Shown here: positions 1-5,028 of the stretch, piece by piece
How the letters are laid out: each line of letters opens with the position of its first letter
Numbering within the stretch: the stretch's first letter is position 1
Assembly (NCBI GenBank): GCA_003233535.1
Contig: QIMA01000281.1
Location: 1-7,170, forward strand
Direction: 5' to 3'
DNA length: 7,170 nt
Source: Rhodanobacteraceae bacterium
GTDB lineage: Bacteria; Pseudomonadota; Gammaproteobacteria; Xanthomonadales; SZUA-5
Translations under genes and position numbers: made by a program
Notes under the pieces: model-generated
What the model was told of the DNA's origin: nothing
What the model saw: the letters and a program-made list of their open reading frames with translations, nothing else
Database searches by the model: none

Positions 1-104
1 TGTAGTGGTTCATACACCCGACTGAGGAAAAGTCGCTGGGCGATCAAGGGCCTAGCGAGGGCGCGTGAAGTTTATGAAATTCCGGGCTAGGTGCTCGCGA
101 CGAG

Positions 105-1004
105 CTAATGGCGCTGCGCTGCCACGGAGCGCTTGTAGCCGCGCGGCGCGTCGCCTACCAAACGCCGGAACACCTTGCGGAACGCCGCCTCCGTTCGGTA
201 ACCACAGATTTCCGCTACTCGAGCCACGGACTGACCGGGGCTACGTAGCAATTCACGCGCCCGTTGCATGCGCCAGCGCTGCACATACGCCGCCGGCGTC
301 TCACCCACCGTGTCGCGAAAATGCTGGGCAAAAACGGTTCGCGACATCTGCGCCAGCGATGCCATCTCCTGCAAACTCCAAGGCTGTCCTGGATCGGCAT
401 GGACTGCCTGCAGCAATCGCCCCAAACGCTGGTCCTGCAGCGCAGCCACCAGCCCCTGTGCGCTCTCACTGTTGGCCAACAAATGGCGCAATACCAGCAG
501 CAGCAACACCTCGGCCAACCGATCCAGCAGCAGCGCGTTAGCGTCGCTGCGCTCATCGGCCAAGGCGCTCATTAGCCGCCCTAGGCCAGACAGTTCCGGA
601 TGCGCCTCATCGGCGCTCAAAACCACCGCCTGGGGCAACGCCCCAAGCAGGGTTTCCCAGCCCGGGTCAGCCACGTCCAACCAACCGCAAACCAAATCGG
701 CCTCGATTTCACCCGCACCAGGCAAAGAGTGTGTGGTTTCGCTCGCTTCCGCCTCTGCGGTAAGCGCGTGCCACCCCCCTGGCGCAATAAAGGCCAAATC
801 GCCCGGCCGCATAGCTACCGGTTCGGTATCACGCCGATGCAGCCAAGCCCTGCCCGAGGTCAGCAGGTGAAATACGGCGCGCTCTGACTGTCCGGTATTG
901 ACCCGCCAAGCGCCGCACAAATCGGGCCTGGCAAAGACTTCAGCACGCACTTGGACTCCACGCAGCCAATGTGTGAGTAAATCGACGTTTGTACGATTGA
1001 GCAT
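105..1004 (-). CDS. AraC-family transcriptional regulator with N-terminal cupin-like sensor domain
   Basis: Predicted 299-aa cytoplasmic DNA-binding regulator. Residues about 5-175 look like the AraC-type cupin ligand-binding domain, with the strand-rich core GRAWLHRR...MRPGDLAFIAPGGWHAL at about 51-80. Residues about 208-292 carry the two-helix-turn-helix AraC domain: the first helix pair is around SLQEMASLAQMSRTVFAQHF, the second around VARVAEICGYRTEAAFRKVF, followed by the typical G-x-x-P-x-x-Y-K/R ending. Length is normal for the family. I chose the ATG at 1004 because the cupin domain begins at once after it (NVDLLTHWLRG) and GGAAA lies just upstream. The same frame stays open to an ATG at 1085, giving up to 27 more residues, but these do not resemble the family and would overlap the divergent gene. 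It is divergent from the spondin-domain gene with a 79-bp gap, which suggests it regulates that gene and perhaps itself. The ligand cannot be told from sequence. Confidence 0.93.
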   Translation of the reverse strand: MLNRTNVDLLTHWLRGVQVRAEVFARPDLCGAWRVNTGQSERAVFHLLTSGRAWLHRRDTEPVAMRPGDLAFIAPGGWHALTAEAEASETTHSLPGAGEIEADLVCGWLDVADPGWETLLGALPQAVVLSADEAHPELSGLGRLMSALADERSDANALLLDRLAEVLLLLVLRHLLANSESAQGLVAALQDQRLGRLLQAVHADPGQPWSLQEMASLAQMSRTVFAQHFRDTVGETPAAYVQRWRMQRARELLRSPGQSVARVAEICGYRTEAAFRKVFRRLVGDAPRGYKRSVAAQRH

Positions 1005-1083
1005 GATTTCCGGACGATTGCGACGTAACTGACAGTAGTGACCGGCGCACAGTACATGTACTTTCAATTGCACAGGAACTGTC
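1005..1083. promoter_or_regulatory. Divergent intergenic control region with 12-bp palindrome
   Basis: This 79-bp gap separates the AraC-family gene (leftward) from the spondin-domain gene (rightward), so promoters for both should lie in or near it. It contains a perfect 12-bp palindrome, AGTACATGTACT, at 1051-1062, centred about 27 bp before the spondin-gene start. It also contains a close pair of related motifs, TGACAGTAGTGACC, at 1029-1042. I could not find convincing -35/-10 hexamers on either strand. The palindrome may be an operator. AraC proteins usually bind direct repeats, so the binding protein could be something else. That reading is inference. Confidence 0.45.
1074..1077 (+). promoter_or_regulatory. 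Ribosome binding site of the spondin-domain gene
   Basis: AGGA sits six bases before the ATG at 1084, a good Shine-Dalgarno match at normal spacing. It supports this start, as does the signal peptide that begins directly at that ATG. Confidence 0.7.
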
Positions 1084-2931
1084 ATGACGATTCGTCGCCT
1101 CGTACTCGCTTCTGCCATCTCTGGCTTGCTCAGCGCGCCCGCCATGGCCGAGCGCTATGAGATCACCGTAGAGAATCTGGCGCCCGTAAACGGCGTCTTT
1201 TTAACTCCGGTATGGATCGGTTTCCATGCGGGTGATTTTGATCTGTACGACAGCGGCTCGCCGATCAGCCCCGAACTGGAGCGCATCGCCGAAGACGGCA
1301 CTACTGGACCGCTGGATGCAGCATTCCTCGGCGCAGACAGCGGCCGCACCAGCGTCGTGATCACCGAGCCTTCGGGATTTGCCGGCGCCCCGGTTTACGA
1401 GCCAGGTTCGACCGCGCACGCCAGTATTGAGCTTGACCCAGCTACGCATCGCTACCTGAGCTATACAACAATGGTGATCCCATCCAACGACGCCTTCATC
1501 GCCAACGGTAATCCACAGGCGGTTGAGGTATTCGATGCCGATGGGCAGCCCACGGGACCGGTCTCTTTCACCGTTTATGGACGTCGCGTGCTGGATGCCG
1601 GATCAGAGGCGAATACTGAGACCGAAGCGGCGTTCTTCAATCAAACCGGACCAGACCAGGGCACCGTCGAGAACGGTGTTATCGGGCCGCATCCGGGCTT
1701 CAACGGCTCGATCGGCAATCCGGAAGGCAGCCCGATGAACATCCTCGGCGGCAGCTTTATGGGTATCGGCTTCGACCCATTGGCAGCCGATTTCAGCCAG
1801 TCCGGCTATCCGATCTTGCGCGTGACCTTGCGTCCGGCAGCGCAAACCGTGCGCGTGCGCGTTCGTAATCTGCAGCCCGCCGGCGGCATCTTCTTCACCC
1901 CATTCTGGGTCGGCTTCCACGACGGCAGCTTCGATCTGTATGACCGTGGTGCGGCGGCCAGTCCGGCGCTTGAGCGACTAGCCGAAGACGGCACTACCGG
2001 ACCGCTCACCGAATTGTTCAGCGGAAATGGCACCGACGCCACCATCTTCGAGCCAAGCGGTTTCCCAGGGGCACCCGTGTTCGACACCGACAGCGTCGCC
2101 GAGCAGCTATTTGTGATTGACCCCAGCAGCGAACGCTACGTCAGCTACGCATCCATGGTGATCCCATCCAACGATGCATTCATTGCCAACGGCCAACCGC
2201 GGCAGTTCCAGGTCTTCGACGCCGAAGGCCAGTTCTCTCCCGTGCACTTCCGCGTAACTGGCAGCATGGTTCTTGATGCCGGCACCGAGGCCAACACGGA
2301 AACGGAAGCGGCTTTCCTCAACCAAACCGGGCCGGATCAGGGCGATCCGGAAACCGCCGGCATTCGCGCTCACCCGGGCTTCAATGGGTCGGTGGCCAAC
2401 CCCAGCGGCACGCCGGTCAACATCCTCGGCGGGACCAATGCGGCCGGTGCCTTGGTCGATTCGCAGATAGCTGACTTCAGCACCGGCAACCCGAACTTGG
2501 TCGAGATCACCGTCACGCGGTTGATCGATTCCAGCTTCAGTGGCGCTTGGTACAGCCCGGCCCGAGCCGGTGAGGGTTACGTTATCGACATCAGCGAACG
2601 CGACGGCCAGATGTTCGGCGTGATCAGTGGCTATAGCTACGCTGACGACGGCAGCGGTGAGCAACGTTGGTTCTTCGGCGATGGCCCGATTGTCGGCGAC
2701 ACGCTGATCGCCAACCTAGTGACCACCAGCGGTGGCGGCTACTTCTCCACCTCCAACCCCACTCAGGTCATCCGTACTGAATTCGGTACCGCCCACGTGC
2801 GCTTCACCAACTGCGAGTCGGCCGAGCTCACGATCAACGCAACCGACGCCCAGTTCAGCTCTACCAACAGCGCTGACCTGACCCGCTTGACCAGCGCTTC
2901 TGCCGGCACCATTTCAGCATGTAGTCGCTAA
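1084..2931 (+). CDS. Secreted protein with two tandem spondin-N domains and a C-terminal GEG-type domain
   Basis: 615-aa exported protein. Residues 1-22 form a signal peptide: basic MTIRR, a hydrophobic core, then cleavage after A-M-A. Two homologous spondin-N units follow at about 24-250 and 255-480. Each carries F/L-T-P-x-W-x-G-F-H, x-F-D-L-Y-D, L-E-R-x-A-E-D-G-T-T-G-P-L, M-V-I-P-S-N-D-A-F-I-A-N-G and H-P-G-F-N-G-S. The PSNDAF segment corresponds to the PSPDWF region of eukaryotic F-spondin, which lies at a calcium site in that family. Residues about 486-603 form a separate domain beginning GAWYSPARAGEGYV. This W-Y-x-P-x-R-x-G-E-G pattern is one I associate with secreted gammaproteobacterial proteins. 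The two cysteines there, C577 and C613, could form a disulfide. There is no membrane anchor or sorting signal at the C-terminus, so it is likely periplasmic or extracellular. Bacterial spondin-N proteins have no well-defined function; a calcium-dependent adhesive or matrix role is inference. The divergent AraC gene probably controls it. Confidence 0.92.
   Translation: MTIRRLVLASAISGLLSAPAMAERYEITVENLAPVNGVFLTPVWIGFHAGDFDLYDSGSPISPELERIAEDGTTGPLDAAFLGADSGRTSVVITEPSGFAGAPVYEPGSTAHASIELDPATHRYLSYTTMVIPSNDAFIANGNPQAVEVFDADGQPTGPVSFTVYGRRVLDAGSEANTETEAAFFNQTGPDQGTVENGVIGPHPGFNGSIGNPEGSPMNILGGSFMGIGFDPLAADFSQSGYPILRVTLRPAAQTVRVRVRNLQPAGGIFFTPFWVGFHDGSFDLYDRGAAASPALERLAEDGTTGPLTELFSGNGTDATIFEPSGFPGAPVFDTDSVAEQLFVIDPSSERYVSYASMVIPSNDAFIANGQPRQFQVFDAEGQFSPVHFRVTGSMVLDAGTEANTETEAAFLNQTGPDQGDPETAGIRAHPGFNGSVANPSGTPVNILGGTNAAGALVDSQIADFSTGNPNLVEITVTRLIDSSFSGAWYSPARAGEGYVIDISERDGQMFGVISGYSYADDGSGEQRWFFGDGPIVGDTLIANLVTTSGGGYFSTSNPTQVIRTEFGTAHVRFTNCESAELTINATDAQFSSTNSADLTRLTSASAGTISACSR
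1153..1833 (+). repeat. Spondin-N unit 1 (coding tandem duplication)
   Basis: First copy of an internal duplication of about 228 codons, residues 24-250 of the secreted protein. Its residues 169-193 match residues 396-420 of the second copy at 23 of 25 positions. At the DNA level 20 consecutive bases at 1471-1490 recur exactly at 2155-2174, and 25 of 26 bases at 1288-1313 recur at 1981-2006. The unit matches a whole spondin-N domain, so this is a domain duplication and not a short repeat. Confidence 0.85.
1846..2523 (+). repeat. Spondin-N unit 2 (coding tandem duplication)
   Basis: Second copy, residues 255-480. It keeps the same motifs in the same order as unit 1, with the start offset by 684-693 bases depending on small indels. 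Divergence is concentrated in loops, for example residues 310-350 against 80-122, while the PSNDAFIANG and TEANTETEAAF blocks are nearly unchanged. No signal peptide precedes it, so it forms part of the same exported chain. Confidence 0.85.
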
Positions 2932-2951
2932 AGATTCGAAGAGTCTCCTCG

Positions 2952-2996
2952 GAGGACTGGGTCGGCAATGGGGCTGGCCTGGTCCTCTTTCTTTTT
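2952..2996 (+). terminator. Rho-independent terminator after the spondin-domain gene
   Basis: The arms 2952-2966 and 2973-2987 pair over 15 continuous positions, four of them G-U (2958-2981, 2959-2980, 2962-2977, 2964-2975), around a six-base AATGGG loop. TTTCTTTTT follows at 2988-2996. The stem begins 20 bases after the TAA stop. The T tract lies on the plus side, so it ends rightward transcription of the secreted-protein gene and insulates the downstream signalling genes. Confidence 0.88.
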
Positions 2997-3168
2997 GCGC
3001 CTAGGAATTCTCAATGGGCGCTGGCTGGCTACTCTTACCGTCCTCCGTTGTTCTGGCGCCAAAGTCAGAGATCGGGCCGCGCTAGGCTGACCTAGGACGC
3101 AGACCTTTGCGCATAGTCACCGCTACGGGGCACTATTGCGCTTACTTTCGCAGCCTAGTCGCCCGTCC

Positions 3169-4899
3169 ATGAAAACTCGCGGTAGCGCGGTCATTGAAAT
3201 CGGTATCGACCCGCAAGCACCGACCAAGCGCGTGCTGCACACCGGCAGCTACGTCCTGGGCAGCGCAGATAGCAGCGATTTGGTGGTCACAGCCAGCGGC
3301 GTTTCGAGACGCCATCTGCGCATTGATGTGCTTGCCGACGGCGGCGCAGTCGTCGCTGACTTGGGTTCCAGTAACGGCAGCCGCCACGGCAAGCGCAAGA
3401 TCACTGCGATGGCGCTGACCGAATCCACTCGGCTGCGGTTGGGCGATGTGCTGCTAACGATTCACCCAGATTCGGATCAGGACCGAGTCGTCAGCCTGCC
3501 CGACTTGGCCGAAACTCCCGCGGCGATCGCCAACAACCCCGGATCCAGCATTGCGACCGACATGCCGCAAACCGGGTGGGCGATCATTGAAGCCTTGGGC
3601 GACAGCATGGAGCGGCTAGACCGGGGCGAACCGATCGCCGCCGTGATCGCCGCCGTGATCGCGCACTGGAGCCGACAGCTGGACAATGCGGCGATACGCG
3701 TGCGCTCGGTGCGATCGACAGGTTCCGTGCTCGCTGCGGTCGGAACTAGCGACGCGACACAATCACTGACCACACGCACGCTCAGCCACGGCGACCTCCA
3801 GCTAGAAATCGATTGCGCGCATCCAGTCTTACTGTCGAAGAATCTACTGACGGCGCTGCGCACCGGCCTCGCCGCACTGAGCAGCGGTTTAGCGGTTAAT
3901 CCATCCGACCGTCAAGCGTTCGCAGCCGAAGCTACGATGCCGGCCGAAGTAATCAGCGCATCGCCTGAGATGGAGCAGGTTTACGGCCTAGCGGCGAAAG
4001 TGGCCAAAGGCGGAGTTTCTATCCTCGTGCAAGGCGAGTCCGGTTCCGGCAAAGAACTGCTGGCCAGCTGGATTCATCGCCAGTCGCCGCGGAATGAAGG
4101 CCCGTTTTTGGCGATCAACTGCGCGGCGCTGCCGTCCGAACTGCTGGAGGCAGAGGTATTCGGTATCGAGCGCGGCGTCGCCACCGGCGTAGACGCCCGT
4201 CCCGGCCTGCTCGAACGGGCCCGCGGCGGCACGGTTTTCCTCGATGAACTGGGCGACATGGCGCTGCCCACACAAGCCAAGGTCCTGCGCGCCTTGGAGT
4301 CCGCAACGCTGTATCGCGTAGGCGGCAGCAAAGCGATAGCGCTGGATGTGCGCTTCGTCGCCGCGACTCACCGCAACCTCAGCCAGTTGATCGAAGAAGG
4401 CAGCTTCCGGCTCGATCTCTACCACCGGATAGCCGCCGTAGAGCTGGAGTTACCGCCCTTACGCGACCGGCGAGTCGATATTGCGCTGTTGGCAACGCAT
4501 TTCTTGGCCACAGAATTAGCCAACCTGCGGCGACCTAGCCCCGGAATCACCGACGCGGCACTGGCCGCGCTGTGCAGCTATGGCTGGCCCGGAAACGTCC
4601 GCGAACTGCGCAACGAAATGGCCCGAGCGGCGCTGCTATTGCAGGCCCATCAACCGCTGGATCGTGAGCACCTGTCTAAGCGAATGCGCTCAGCCGCTCC
4701 TGGGCATGCGGATCTCAGTCTGGCGGTTGCCTTGAACCGCGCCGAGAGCGAGGCTTTCGAACTTGCCCTAGCAGCCGCCAACGATGACCACGTTGGCGCA
4801 ATGGGGTTACTAAAGCTGACCCGAAGCAGCTATTTTCGTCGTTTACAGAGTGTGCGCGAGCGACTTAGTGGAAAACTAGAAGCTCAGGCATCGAAGTAA
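3169..4899 (+). CDS. FHA-domain AAA+ regulator of the sigma54-activator type, with degenerate GAFTGA loop
   Basis: 576-aa predicted cytoplasmic regulator. Residues about 7-100 are an FHA domain, which binds phosphothreonine peptides: GSADSSDLVV, then G-V-S-R-R-H, then L-G-S-S-N-G-S. Residues about 135-240 are an uncharacterised linker, possibly GAF-like. The AAA+ domain spans about 260-485, with Walker A GESGSGKE at 289-296, Walker B VFLDE at 356-360, sensor I region VRFVAATHRN, arginine-finger region FRLDLYHRI near 413-421 and sensor II GWPGNVREL at 472-480. A Fis-like helix-turn-helix ends the protein, about residues 525-565. The sigma54-contact loop reads GVATGV at 336-341 where active members have GAFTGA, so sigma54 activation is doubtful. 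There is no receiver domain; input probably comes through FHA, and the kinase gene 129 bp downstream is the obvious partner. I chose the ATG at 3169. A TTG at 3136 with GGGG just upstream would add 11 residues and is a real alternative. Confidence 0.92.
   Translation: MKTRGSAVIEIGIDPQAPTKRVLHTGSYVLGSADSSDLVVTASGVSRRHLRIDVLADGGAVVADLGSSNGSRHGKRKITAMALTESTRLRLGDVLLTIHPDSDQDRVVSLPDLAETPAAIANNPGSSIATDMPQTGWAIIEALGDSMERLDRGEPIAAVIAAVIAHWSRQLDNAAIRVRSVRSTGSVLAAVGTSDATQSLTTRTLSHGDLQLEIDCAHPVLLSKNLLTALRTGLAALSSGLAVNPSDRQAFAAEATMPAEVISASPEMEQVYGLAAKVAKGGVSILVQGESGSGKELLASWIHRQSPRNEGPFLAINCAALPSELLEAEVFGIERGVATGVDARPGLLERARGGTVFLDELGDMALPTQAKVLRALESATLYRVGGSKAIALDVRFVAATHRNLSQLIEEGSFRLDLYHRIAAVELELPPLRDRRVDIALLATHFLATELANLRRPSPGITDAALAALCSYGWPGNVRELRNEMARAALLLQAHQPLDREHLSKRMRSAAPGHADLSLAVALNRAESEAFELALAAANDDHVGAMGLLKLTRSSYFRRLQSVRERLSGKLEAQASK
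3633..3662 (+). repeat. Short in-frame 12-bp tandem repeat in the regulator linker
   Basis: GATCGCCGCCGT occurs twice in direct succession (3633-3644, 3645-3656), followed by the half copy GATCGC. It encodes IAAVIAAVIA in the helix-prone linker between the FHA and AAA+ domains. A repeat of this kind can gain or lose four-residue units by replication slippage without breaking the frame. Confidence 0.8.
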
Positions 4900-4948
4900 C
4901 GTCTACCCGATAGAACGTTGAGCTCGATCCGCGCTCAGCACGGGTTGC

Positions 4949-4970
4949 GCTTGATCGATCACAATCAAGC
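4949..4970. promoter_or_regulatory. Inverted repeat upstream of the kinase gene
   Basis: GCTTGAT at 4949-4955 and ATCAAGC at 4964-4970 are perfect inverted 7-mers around an eight-base centre. No T tract follows, so it is unlikely to be a terminator of the regulator gene. A dyad in this position, 59 bp before the kinase start, fits an operator better. Which protein would bind is unknown; the Fis-like domain of the neighbouring regulator is one candidate, by inference only. Confidence 0.35.
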
Positions 4971-4980
4971 ATCGTGTAAC
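4951..4980 (+). promoter_or_regulatory. Weak candidate sigma70-type promoter for the kinase gene
   Basis: TTGATC (4951-4956) and TGTAAC (4975-4980) each match four of six consensus positions at an 18-bp spacing. The -35 box overlaps the inverted repeat at 4949-4970, which would suit repression. The match is poor, and read-through from the upstream regulator gene is just as possible. I saw no -24/-12 sigma54 promoter in this gap. Confidence 0.22.
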
Positions 4981-5013
4981 GTTAGAGTAGGGATCGGGAC
5001 AACGCGGTAGCTC

Positions 5014-5018
5014 AGGAG
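5014..5018 (+). promoter_or_regulatory. Ribosome binding site of the kinase gene
   Basis: AGGAG lies ten bases before the ATG at 5029. The core is strong, the spacing slightly long. It sets the start of the kinase gene. Confidence 0.65.
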
Positions 5019-5028
5019 TCCATCGTCG

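Noticed and set aside
1..90. Plus-strand open stretch of 29 codons ending in TAG at 88-90, possibly the tail of an upstream gene
   Set aside because: The basic peptide matches no family I recognise, and so short an open frame is expected by chance; sequence left of the window is needed.
93..105. Small hairpin GCTCG-CGA-CGAGC at the 3' end of the AraC-family gene
   Set aside because: Only five base pairs, it overlaps the stop codon, and no T tract follows on the minus strand, so it is not supported as a terminator.
2107..2664. Minus-strand open frame of 185 codons inside the spondin-domain gene
   Set aside because: It is the antisense shadow of a gene with clear domains; GC-rich codon use produces such frames, and it has no recognisable domain.
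3082..3095. Inverted repeat CTAGG-CTGA-CCTAG before the FHA-AAA+ regulator gene
   Set aside because: Five-base arms are expected by chance, and no promoter elements nearby give it a context.
3106..3136. TTTGCG and CACTAT as possible -35/-10 boxes for the FHA-AAA+ regulator
   Set aside because: The spacing is 19 bp and both hexamers match poorly; it is not strong enough to call.
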